From the NCBI RefSeq assembly GCF_024171885.1, contig NZ_JAMTCP010000008.1:1-64000 (forward strand): a DNA stretch of 64,000 nt, in the 5' to 3' direction. Source of the DNA: Streptoalloteichus tenebrarius (GTDB lineage: Bacteria; Actinomycetota; Actinomycetes; Mycobacteriales; Pseudonocardiaceae). Of this stretch, positions 17,939-25,023 are shown one piece after another; the stretch's first letter is position 1, and every line of letters starts with the position of its first letter. The notes below the pieces were generated by a model, which saw nothing but the letters and a program-made list of their open reading frames with translations, searched no databases and was not told the origin of the DNA. The position numbers and the translations under genes are program-made.

Positions 17939-18781
17939 TCATCCCACGTTGGGGCTGCTGGACCCGGCGACGCTGTCCCCGCGACGCCACCACCCGGCCG
18001 GCCAGCCGGCTCCCGCCTCCGGCGGGTCGGGCAGGTGGTCGGGATGGGCGTTCAGACCGTGGAGCGCGACCAGCGCGGCCGGGCCGGCGCAGGTGAGCAC
18101 CGCCGGGTCGAGGCCGAACTCGCCCGGCGCCGGCGGGTGTCCGGCGATCACCCGTCGCGCGGCTCGCAGCAGGCGGTCACCCGCGGCCGTCCTGATCGGC
18201 GGTTGACGGCGCCGCACCCAGCCGACGGCGAGCGCGGTGAGCCCCAGCGCCGTGGTGTCCCAGTCGACCGACGCCCCCGCCACCAGCTCCGTGCACCACC
18301 GGACCAGTCCCACGGCGGCCAGGACGAGCAGGGGGAAGACGGCCCACGCCCGCGCCCTCCCCACCGCGTGCGGGTCGACGACGTGGCCGGTGCGCACCAG
18401 GCGCGCGCCGACCTCGGCGACCAGCGGGCTCCCGGCGACGTCGGCCACCACCCTGTCCAGGGGCCGGCCCCGCGTCGGGACCGCCCGCGACACGATCCGG
18501 TCGGCCTCCCCGGTCGGGACGGGCGCGGCGGTCGGCAGCAGGCCGCGCGCCGTCAGCCGGAGCGTCCCGGCGTCGAGCTGACGGGCCACCAGCACCTCGG
18601 CGACCCGGTGCGCGCCGCCGGCGAGGAAGGCCAGGTCCAGCAGGTCGACGGACGGGTCCCGCGCCGGCTCCCCCGACCGGCGCAGGGTCGACCGGACGGC
18701 CGAGGCCCACAGCAGGGCCACGGGCAGGGCGGTGGCGTACAGCGCGAGGAACTTCGGCTCGGACAGGCCCCACGGGTCCAT
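17939..18781 (-). CDS. TIGR04222-like membrane protein without Cys tail
   Basis: A 280-residue paralogue of the next gene downstream. It begins DPWGLSEPKFLALYATALPV, matching NEPWGLSGPRFLLLYLVAL, followed by LLDLAFLAGGAHRVAEVLVA and two central hydrophobic segments (WAVFPLLVLAAVGLVRWCTE and TTALGLTALAVGWV). It ends SSSPNVG with no Gly/Cys run. First gene of the likely operon 18781 to 15689. Start ATG 18781 with GGGGGA upstream; the frame is open further but with no family similarity. Possibly forms a complex with the tailed paralogue. Function unknown. Confidence 0.75.
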   Translation of the reverse strand: MDPWGLSEPKFLALYATALPVALLWASAVRSTLRRSGEPARDPSVDLLDLAFLAGGAHRVAEVLVARQLDAGTLRLTARGLLPTAAPVPTGEADRIVSRAVPTRGRPLDRVVADVAGSPLVAEVGARLVRTGHVVDPHAVGRARAWAVFPLLVLAAVGLVRWCTELVAGASVDWDTTALGLTALAVGWVRRRQPPIRTAAGDRLLRAARRVIAGHPPAPGEFGLDPAVLTCAGPAALVALHGLNAHPDHLPDPPEAGAGWPAGWWRRGDSVAGSSSPNVG

Positions 18782-18980
18782 CGCGTCCCCCTTCCCCCAG
18801 TCTCGGGACGCCATGGTGTGGTCGGGGTCACGACGTGGCCAAGGCCACTTGACCAAACTTTAGGGTTCTTGGGAAAGGCTTAGGGTTGCGGTTCCGTCAC
18901 CTGGAGCAAGCACCCGCCGGCCCGCGGACCCCGGAGCCGTCACGCGCTCGACGGGCCGTGACACGAGCCGTGACACGAGG

Positions 18981-19016
18981 GCGGGCGAGAGGAACGCCTG
19001 ACGTCCCCTCGCCCGC
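18981..19016 (-). terminator. Terminator region after msrB
   Basis: GCGGGCGAGAGG pairs with CCCCTCGCCCGC with one mismatch, 108 bases beyond the msrB stop. The stretch 18782-19123 otherwise holds the promoter side of the DUF692 operon (two AACCCTAA-like direct repeats on the minus strand near 18863-18890) and no visible gene. Confidence 0.5.
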
Positions 19017-19123
19017 CGTGTCCGCCGGGACCGCCGTGGCCGTCGCGACCGCCGCGCCCGTGGAGCGTCTGTCCACTGTGTCCATTCCGCGTCCATTCCG
19101 CGGCCGTCGCCCCGTCGGCCGGC

Positions 19124-19540
19124 CTACTCGACCGGCTCCAGGCGGAGGCTGATCGAGTTGATGCAGTAGCGCTGGTCGGTGGGCGTGGGGTAGCCCTCGC
19201 CCTCGAACACGTGCCCGAGGTGGCTGTGGCAGCTCGCGCACAGCACCTCCGTGCGCACCATGCCGTGGCTCCGGTCCTCCCGCAGGATCACCCTGTCGCC
19301 GGCCAGCGGCGAGAAGAAGGACGGCCAGCCGCAGTGCGAGTCGAACTTCGTGTCGCTGCTGAACAGCTCGGCGCCGCAGGCGCGGCACGAGTACACGCCC
19401 CGCGTCCTGGTCTCGGTGTACTCCCCGGTCCACGCCGGCTCGGTGCCGGCCTCGCGCAGCACCCGGTACTCGGCGGGGGTGAGCCGCTCCCGCCACTCCT
19501 GCTCGGACCGGACGACCTTCGGTGTCTCCACGTCCCCCAC
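19124..19540 (-). CDS. msrB: Peptide-methionine (R)-S-oxide reductase
   Basis: A 138-residue MsrB that reduces methionine-R-sulfoxide in proteins. Zinc-binding pairs YSCRACGAELF and VLCASCHSHLGHVFEGEG are complete, HCGWPSFFSP is present and the catalytic Cys lies in RYCINSISLRL near the end. No signal peptide, so it is cytoplasmic. Start GTG 19540, just after the stop of the small membrane gene on the same strand (one base between), suggesting co-transcription. Confidence 0.96.
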   Translation of the reverse strand: MGDVETPKVVRSEQEWRERLTPAEYRVLREAGTEPAWTGEYTETRTRGVYSCRACGAELFSSDTKFDSHCGWPSFFSPLAGDRVILREDRSHGMVRTEVLCASCHSHLGHVFEGEGYPTPTDQRYCINSISLRLEPVE

Positions 19541-19541
19541 G

Positions 19542-19877
19542 CTAACCCCCGGCCCCGAGGAACGTGCCGAGGATGAACAGCAGCGCCTCCCACACGGTGT
19601 ACAGCACGCCGAGCAGGATGAGCCCGACCACCAGGATGGCCACCAGGCGGCGGTGCCCGGTCACCCGGTTGGCCGACTCGGCGAAGTTCTGGACCCCGTC
19701 CAGGTAGCCCTCGACGGTGTAGCGCGGCGTGGCGTGCTCCATCCGGTCCAGGTGCTCGGCGAACGCCCGCGCCTCCGGGTCGTGCGGGTCCAGGCCGACG
19801 AGGTCGTCCTCGAACCGCCGTCCCGCGCGGCGGGCCGGTCCCTCCTCGTTCCTGCCGTGTTCGGCCACGCCCTCCAC
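19542..19877 (-). CDS. Small single-pass membrane protein, unknown
   Basis: A 111-residue protein. The N-terminal half is charged and ends in ARAFAEHLDRMEHATPRYTV; a basic RVTGHRRL precedes one membrane helix (VAILVVGLILLGVLYTVWEA) and a hydrophobic end (LLFILGTFLGAGG). No family recognised. A GTG at 19865 is an alternative start. It is divergent from ligD and immediately upstream of msrB. Confidence 0.65.
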   Translation of the reverse strand: MEGVAEHGRNEEGPARRAGRRFEDDLVGLDPHDPEARAFAEHLDRMEHATPRYTVEGYLDGVQNFAESANRVTGHRRLVAILVVGLILLGVLYTVWEALLFILGTFLGAGG

Positions 19878-19918
19878 GGTAGCCGGCGGAACGCCCTGAT
19901 CGGACCTACCGTGACGGG

Positions 19919-20944
19919 GTGGCCGAGCGGGTCGAGCTGACCGTGCCGGGGCCGGACGGGGACCGCGTCGTCCGGGTGTCCAACCTCGACAAGGTCTACT
20001 TCCCGGAACGCGGGATCACCAAGGGCGAGGTGCTGGAGTACTACCTCGCGGTCGCCGAGCCCCTGCTGCGCGCGGTGCGCGACCGCCCCACGATGCTCAA
20101 GCGCTACCCGGACGGTGTGACCGGCGAGCACTTCTACTCGAAGCGCGTGCCCAGGGGCGCGCCGGACTGGGTGCGGACCGTCCGGATCAGCTTCCCCTCA
20201 GGGCGGCACGCCGACGAGATCTGCCCGACCGAGCCGGGCGTCCTGTTGTGGGCGGCCAACCTCGGCACGTTCGACTTCCACCCGTGGCCGGTGCGGCGGG
20301 ACGACGTCGACCGGCCCGACGAGCTGCGGGTGGACCTCGACCCGCAGCCGGGCACGGGCTTCGGGGAGGCCGTGCGGGTGGCCGGGGTGCTGCGCGAGGT
20401 CCTCGACGAGGCGGGCATCGTCGGCTACCCGAAGACCTCCGGCGGAAGGGGCGTCCACGTCCTGGCCAGGATCCGGCCGGAGTGGGACTTCGTGCACGTG
20501 CGGCGCGCGGTGATCGCGTTGGCTCGCGCGGTGGAGCGGAGGATGCCGGGCGAGGCGACCACCGCGTGGTGGAAGGAGGAACGCGGCCGGCGGGTGTTCC
20601 TCGACTACAACCAGGCCGCTCGGGACCGGACGATCGCCTCGGCGTGGTCGGTGCGCGGCACCCCGAGGGCCACGGTGTCGATGCCGGTCACCTGGGAGAG
20701 TCTGCCCGACGTGGACCCGGACGACTTCGACGTGCGCACCGCCCCCGGGCTGCTGGCCGAGCACGGGGACCCGCACCTCGGGCTGGACGACCGCGCCCAC
20801 GGGATCGAGGTCCTGCTCGACTGGTTCGACCGGGACGACCGGGATCACGGGCTGGGCGAGATGCCCTACCCGCCGGAGTACCCGAAGATGCCCGGCGAGC
20901 CGCCGAGGGTGCAGCCGTCCCGACGGCGTCGCCCGTCGGACTGA
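19919..20944 (+). CDS. ligD: NHEJ DNA polymerase (LigD polymerase/primase domain)
   Basis: A 341-residue stand-alone LigD polymerase domain of the archaeo-eukaryotic primase type, which fills gaps and adds ribonucleotides during NHEJ. Seen: VSNLDKVYFPERGITKGEVL, MLKRYPDGVTGEHFYSKRVP, AANLGTFDFHPWPVR, the catalytic Asp pair in LRVDLDPQPG, KTSGGRGVHVLARI and the later RRVFLDYNQAARDRTIA. No nuclease or ligase domain is fused; a LigC-type ligase is encoded 5 kb away. No ku gene in the window. Start GTG 19919. Confidence 0.93.
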   Translation: MAERVELTVPGPDGDRVVRVSNLDKVYFPERGITKGEVLEYYLAVAEPLLRAVRDRPTMLKRYPDGVTGEHFYSKRVPRGAPDWVRTVRISFPSGRHADEICPTEPGVLLWAANLGTFDFHPWPVRRDDVDRPDELRVDLDPQPGTGFGEAVRVAGVLREVLDEAGIVGYPKTSGGRGVHVLARIRPEWDFVHVRRAVIALARAVERRMPGEATTAWWKEERGRRVFLDYNQAARDRTIASAWSVRGTPRATVSMPVTWESLPDVDPDDFDVRTAPGLLAEHGDPHLGLDDRAHGIEVLLDWFDRDDRDHGLGEMPYPPEYPKMPGEPPRVQPSRRRRPSD

Positions 20945-20979
20945 TCCGCCGGACTGATCCGCCGGACTGATCCGCCGGT
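20941..20979. repeat. 13-base tandem repeat, three copies
   Basis: Three consecutive copies of CTGATCCGCCGG(A/T), beginning inside the ligD stop codon region. Likely replication slippage at the gene end. Confidence 0.9.
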
Positions 20980-21042
20980 CGCCCGGCGTTCACGGTCGTG
21001 GCACGCGCATTGAGCGTGACGCGCCCTGTCGGGGCTGCGACG

Positions 21043-21074
21043 CCGGGGCGGCGAGGCCGAGGCGGACGCCCCGG
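21043..21074. terminator. Hairpin between convergent genes
   Basis: CCGGGGCG / CGCCCCGG eight-base stem with a 16-base loop, four bases from the stop of the DUF4352-type gene and 100 bases from ligD. Confidence 0.5.
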
Positions 21075-21077
21075 ATC

Positions 21078-21932
21078 TCAGCCGAGCGACCAGTACCCGG
21101 CCGGCGTGTGCAGCCCGTCGTCGAGCTGGATCCGGGCTCCGGCCAGCCGCGCCGGGTCGACCTCGAAGACGATCATCCCGCTGGTCTTCTGCCCCGCGGC
21201 CAGGGTGAGGGTGTCCAACTGCCGCCCGGGGAGGCCGTAGCCGCTGATCGACGTGGCGATCGTCGTGCCGTCGGCGTAGACGAGCTTGAAGCGCAGCGGC
21301 GACACGAAGACGGGGAGGGGGCCGACGGACTCGGAGACCGCGAAGTCGACCTGCGCCGTCAGGAACGACGCGCCGTTCCGCGGGCGCGTGTACTCGTTGG
21401 GCGCGGGGACGTCGGGCTGGACCCCGGAGACCGTGACGACGTAGTCGTGCCCGCGTTCGTGCACGTTGATCGGGGTGCCGACGGGCACGGTGGTGATCTC
21501 GGCCGGCTTCTCCGTCGCCCTCGGCGGCGTGTTCGGGAGGGTGAGCGGGGTGGGGGCCGGCGGCGGAGCCGGGGTCGGCGCCGCGAGGGCCGGCGGCTCG
21601 CTGTGCTCGCGCAGCCCCCGGACGAGCACCACGCTGGTCGTCGTGCCCACGCCGAGCGCCAGGACGGAGACGACCACGCCGGCGATGCTGGCGGCCCGCG
21701 CGCCGGGCCGGCCGCCCCTGGCCCGGAAGAGGCCCACGACGGCGAGCACCGCGCCCACGATCCCGAGGAGCGCGCCCACCGGGCCGGTCACGACGAGCGC
21801 GGAGACCAGGACGCCGCTGCCGCCGACGACGAGGGCGGCGATGCCGAGGTTGTCGCGCCGCGGCTCGGCAGGCGGCTCGTCGGGTGGCGGGGGCGCGCTC
21901 GGGAGGGGGCCGGAGGGGATCGGGGCGGTCAT
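21078..21932 (-). CDS. Membrane protein with DUF4190-like and DUF4352-like regions
   Basis: A 284-residue protein. After a Pro-rich cytoplasmic N-terminus come two to three hydrophobic segments: LGIAALVVGGSGVLVSALVV, GPVGALLGIVGAVLAVVGLF and AASIAGVVVSVLALGVGTTT. A Pro/Ala/Thr linker leads to an extracellular beta-sandwich typical of DUF4352: YVVTVSGVQPDVPAPNEYTR, GASFLTAQVDFAVSE and AAGQKTSGMIVFEVD. The Telomeric-repeat-factor-like DUF4352 fold is common in actinobacterial surface proteins; role unknown. Confidence 0.75.
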   Translation of the reverse strand: MTAPIPSGPLPSAPPPPDEPPAEPRRDNLGIAALVVGGSGVLVSALVVTGPVGALLGIVGAVLAVVGLFRARGGRPGARAASIAGVVVSVLALGVGTTTSVVLVRGLREHSEPPALAAPTPAPPPAPTPLTLPNTPPRATEKPAEITTVPVGTPINVHERGHDYVVTVSGVQPDVPAPNEYTRPRNGASFLTAQVDFAVSESVGPLPVFVSPLRFKLVYADGTTIATSISGYGLPGRQLDTLTLAAGQKTSGMIVFEVDPARLAGARIQLDDGLHTPAGYWSLG

Positions 21933-22189
21933 GGTCTTCCTTCGTCGTCCGGCGCGGACTCGCCCGCTCGGGCGCCGATCACACGCCCCCCGACTCTACG
22001 GGGCCGATCAGACCGGTCAGAACCCGTTCCGCGGTCCTCGCAAGCGGAGAGGGGCGGCCCGGCTCGCGTTCACCGAGACCAGTGCCCGCGACGGTCCCCG
22101 CACGTGATGTTGCTCAAGAACGGGGGCACGCCCCCGCGTGGTCCGGATCCCGTCGTCCCCGGGGCGTGGGACGGCGAAGGGGGCGTACA

Positions 22190-22253
22190 GACGTCAGCGG
22201 TGGGAAACCGGGACGGCGTTGTCGTGGCCGTCGGGTTCCCCACCGCTGACGTC
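22190..22253 (-). terminator. Long hairpin after the 98-residue gene
   Basis: Twenty-base arms, GACGTCAGCGGTGGGAAACC and GGTTCCCCACCGCTGACGTC, pair with a single mismatch around a 24-base loop. It begins 45 bases beyond the stop of the gene at 22299-22595. One of the strongest hairpins in the window. The rest of 21933-22298 has no convincing gene. Confidence 0.75.
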
Positions 22254-22298
22254 GGTTCGGTCCGGGCCGGAGCGGCCGGACTTCGCGGGTTCGTGACC

Positions 22299-22595
22299 TC
22301 AGGCGCTCCCGTCGGCGGGAGTGTCCGTGATCCGGGTGGTGCGGGAGCCCGTGTAGCGGTAACGCCAGACGCCGTCGTCACGGCGGCTGTCGCGCCGGTA
22401 GCCCAGCCACGTCAGCTCGGCGCAGCCCGCGCGGACGGCCCGCAGGAACGTGGCCGCGTCGAAGTCCGGCCGGAACTCGCCGGGAAACTCGAAACACGGC
22501 GTCGGCAGTCCGGCCCGCCCGGCAGGGACGGTCAACGTTCGCCCGTCCTCGGGACCGCCGATCAGTTCGATGGGGACCTGGTTTCGCTCGACCAT
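22299..22595 (-). CDS. Small protein, unknown function
   Basis: A 98-residue protein: VPIELIGGPEDGRTLTVPAG near the N-terminus, PCFEFPGEFRPDFDAATFLR in the middle and GVWRYRYTGSRTTRITDTP at the end. The IELIGGPxDGxxLxVP start and the YxYxG end resemble a small phage- and actinobacteria-borne family of unknown role. No membrane segment. Followed by the long hairpin at 22190-22253. Confidence 0.6.
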   Translation of the reverse strand: MVERNQVPIELIGGPEDGRTLTVPAGRAGLPTPCFEFPGEFRPDFDAATFLRAVRAGCAELTWLGYRRDSRRDDGVWRYRYTGSRTTRITDTPADGSA

Positions 22596-22758
22596 TCGGC
22601 GGAGTGTCGGGACGAAAGGGTGGTTTTTGGCAGGTGCTCACCCGATCGAATGGCCGCAGGTGGGGGAGAAGACGGTGCCGGACCGTGACGAGGACCGGCG
22701 TGGCGCGTCACCCGCTCCGGCGCACCCCGGTCGCTCTCGCGGCGGTCCCGCCCACGTG

Positions 22759-22782
22759 CACATCTGCATACCGTTTGATGTG
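22759..22782 (+). promoter_or_regulatory. Inverted repeat upstream of the Cys-rich peptide gene
   Basis: CACATC / GATGTG arms with a 12-base spacer lie 32 bases upstream of the start of the 28-residue Cys-rich peptide. The stretch is A+T richer than its surroundings and could hold the promoter and an operator, for example for a metal-sensing repressor. No match to a known metal box is claimed. Confidence 0.4.
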
Positions 22783-22813
22783 TCCCTCAACCGCCGCACC
22801 AAGGGAGGTTCCC

Positions 22814-22900
22814 GTGACCGTTCCACAGGCACAGGGTGGATGTAGCTGCTGCTCCGGCTGCACCGGTCCGGGCTGTGGCTGCTGCGGGAGTTGCAGCTAG
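22814..22900 (+). CDS. 28-residue Cys-rich peptide, metallothionein-like or RiPP precursor
   Basis: A very small gene: GTG 22814 is preceded by AAGGGAGG at ideal spacing (five bases) and the frame ends at TAG 22898-22900. The product starts MTVPQAQGG; the rest is Cys, Gly and Ser with one Thr and one Pro: CSCCSGC, then TGPGCGCCGSCS. Eight Cys in 28 residues are arranged C-x-C-C-x2-C-x4-C-x-C-C-x2-C, an internal near-duplication (CxCCxxC twice). Such a layout suits metal-thiolate binding (metallothionein-like) or oxidative/cyclising modification. No signal peptide. A good ribosome site, its own upstream inverted repeat and the regular Cys spacing argue it is real. Not a family I can name. Confidence 0.65.
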   Translation: MTVPQAQGGCSCCSGCTGPGCGCCGSCS

Positions 22901-22950
22901 CACCACCGGATGACGATCGCGGCCACGGTCGCTCCCGGGTCGCGCCGGCC

Positions 22951-24513
22951 TCATGGCGGGCAGGTCGTCCGGTTGACCGGGACCTGCCCCTCGACGAGGA
23001 ACCGCTGCACCGCGGCGGTGGCGCAGGGGCTCGCCGGGAACGCGCCGTGGCCGCTGCCCTGCCACGAGACCAGGGCGCTGCCCGTGAGCTGCTCGGCCGC
23101 CCTCGTGGTGCCGAGGAGCGGGGTGACCGGGTCCGCGGCGCCGGACAGCACCACCATCGGCGGGACGTCGAGGGTGCGCGGCGAGGGCAGCGGCTTGACC
23201 GGGGGCCACGCCGAGCACGCCATGAGCTGTTGGGCGAGGAACGCCCCGAACAGCGGGTACTTCCCCTGCCACTCGGGCACGAGCGCGGCGAGCCGGTCGA
23301 ACGGCACCCGGGTCGCGGTGTCGTTGCAGGTGTTGATGAGGACGCCGTCCAGCGCCGGCGGCTGGTCGCCCTGTCCCGAGACCAGCGGCCGCACCGCGGC
23401 CGACACCCCGCTGCCGTCCCCCGACCCGGCCTTGGCCAGCGACTCCGCCAGTCCCGGCCAGCGCTGCCGGTCCCCGAGCCCGGCGACGACCGCCCGCATG
23501 ACCAGGCCGGCGGTGACCGGTGTGCCGCCGGAGACGGCGATCGGCTGCTGGCGCAGCTTCTCCAGGAGACCGGTCAGGGCCTGCTTCGGGTCGCCGCCCA
23601 GGGGGCACCCCCGCGCGACGCAGTCCTTGGCGAAGGCGTCGAAGGCCTGTTCCGCCGCGGCCGCCCTGGCCTCGGTCTGCCCGACGGCGTCGGTCGTCGG
23701 GTCGGGAACGCCGTCGAGGACGAACCGGCCGACCGCGTCGGGGAACCGCTGGGCGAAGGTGGTGAGGACCTGCGAGCCGGTGCCCCTGCCGAGGGCGTTG
23801 ACCCGGGAGACCCCGAGCGCCTCCCGCACCTGGTTCAGGTCGCCGGCGGCCCGCCAGGCGTCCAGCGCGGGGAACTGGTTCTCCAGGTCGATCAGGCACC
23901 GCTGGGTCGCCTTGCGCAGGGAGTCCATCAGGTCCTGGAGCTTGGCCGGCTCCCGCGCCGCCGGGTCGAAGCCCGCGATGGCGCGGCGCTGCTCCGGCGG
24001 GACGCAGTCGGCGGGGGTGGACCCGCCCGTGCCCCTGCGGTCCACGCCCACGAGCGCGAACGTCTGGAGGAACTCCGGCGGGAGCTGACCGGCCAGCCGC
24101 GCGGCCCTGGTCGTCGCCGGCTCCTCGTCGACGTCGTTCACCACGAGCAGGGGGACCTTGCCGGAGCCGGCGCGCAGGACCGACAGCCGGATCGAGCCCC
24201 TGCCGGGGCGGTCCGGGGCGTCCAGCGGGGCGACCACGCGGCCGCACTCCAGCCGGGGGCCGTTGCCTCCCGCCCCGCCGAGCCTGGCGCGCACCGTCGA
24301 GGTGCAGTCGGACCACGAGATCCGGTCGGAGTGGGACTCCTCCAGCCGGGGGAGGGGGCGCCCGCCGCCGGGCGCGGCGGCCGGGGGCTGTTCGGGCGCG
24401 GCGCCGCGCACGCCGATCGGAGGCGGGTCCGCGGGCCCCACGGTGCAGCCCGCCACGGCGACCATGGCCAGTGGCAGGAGCAGCGCGGCGGCCCGGATGG
24501 CGGCTCGCGGCAC
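22951..24513 (-). CDS. Lipoprotein of the tripeptidyl aminopeptidase/alpha-beta hydrolase family, nucleophile Ser missing
   Basis: A 520-residue secreted lipoprotein: signal VPRAAIRAAALLLPLAMVAV ends in the lipobox VAGC. GTG 24513 is chosen because GAGGAG lies six bases upstream. The alpha/beta hydrolase core is visible: VVAPLDAPDRPGRGSIRLSV, LVGVDRRGTGGS (oxyanion region), FVLDGVPDP, the acid in VLSGAADPVTPL and the His in SWQGSGHGAF. The nucleophile elbow, usually G-x-S-x-G, reads ALGRGTGSQV with Gly in place of Ser. The protein is otherwise full length, so it may be a binding protein rather than a peptidase, or use another residue. It faces the Cys-rich peptide gene convergently. Confidence 0.85.
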   Translation of the reverse strand: MPRAAIRAAALLLPLAMVAVAGCTVGPADPPPIGVRGAAPEQPPAAAPGGGRPLPRLEESHSDRISWSDCTSTVRARLGGAGGNGPRLECGRVVAPLDAPDRPGRGSIRLSVLRAGSGKVPLLVVNDVDEEPATTRAARLAGQLPPEFLQTFALVGVDRRGTGGSTPADCVPPEQRRAIAGFDPAAREPAKLQDLMDSLRKATQRCLIDLENQFPALDAWRAAGDLNQVREALGVSRVNALGRGTGSQVLTTFAQRFPDAVGRFVLDGVPDPTTDAVGQTEARAAAAEQAFDAFAKDCVARGCPLGGDPKQALTGLLEKLRQQPIAVSGGTPVTAGLVMRAVVAGLGDRQRWPGLAESLAKAGSGDGSGVSAAVRPLVSGQGDQPPALDGVLINTCNDTATRVPFDRLAALVPEWQGKYPLFGAFLAQQLMACSAWPPVKPLPSPRTLDVPPMVVLSGAADPVTPLLGTTRAAEQLTGSALVSWQGSGHGAFPASPCATAAVQRFLVEGQVPVNRTTCPP

Positions 24514-25023
24514 GGCTGCTCCTCGCTTCCGGGTCGACGTCGTCCGGGTCGTGGTGGTGACACGGTAGGTGGAGCCTGACACGGGCGTGGTGAGACCGCC
24601 GTGAGGGGGGCGGGCCCGGCGGGGTGAGCGCCAGCCCGGCGTCCGGTCAGGGGACGGGCTTTCCGGTTTCACTCGTAAGTATTTCCCCCTGGCGGCGGAA
24701 TGCGCACAAGGAACGCGTTTTCCGTGCACGCTGGGCGTTCATTTTTTCCCGGAACGGGCGACCGGAACCATCTCGCGAGGGGTGGGAACCCGGGATAATC
24801 TTGGGACACTTGTGATCATTCCCGCGCGACCGGTGTCGCCGCGGGCGCAGCCCGAAGCCCGTCAGTGCCCGTTGGCGCTGGTCGGACCCGGTCGGCGCCG
24901 GATGGTGTCGGCCGGCGCCGGTTCTCCCGTCCGATCCCGCCGTCCGATTCCGTCGCCCGATCCCGCCGTCCGTTCCCCTCCGGAATCCCGGTGGTTCCGG
25001 CACAGCGCAACCGTGGGGTGGTT
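24514..25023. other. Intergenic region between divergent genes, no gene seen
   Basis: About 510 bases. Near 24785-24810 the sequence GGGATAATCTTGGGACACTTG on the plus strand offers a -10-like TAATCT and is A+T rich, a plausible start for GH43 transcription. From about 24880 to 25000 there is a low-complexity run of CCGATCCCGCCGTCCG-like units. No plausible coding frame beyond an open but featureless extension of the GH43 frame. Confidence 0.5.

Noticed and set aside
18886-19152. Arg-rich 88-residue plus-strand frame upstream of msrB's end
   Set aside because: No ribosome site, includes the msrB terminator stem and has shadow-like composition.
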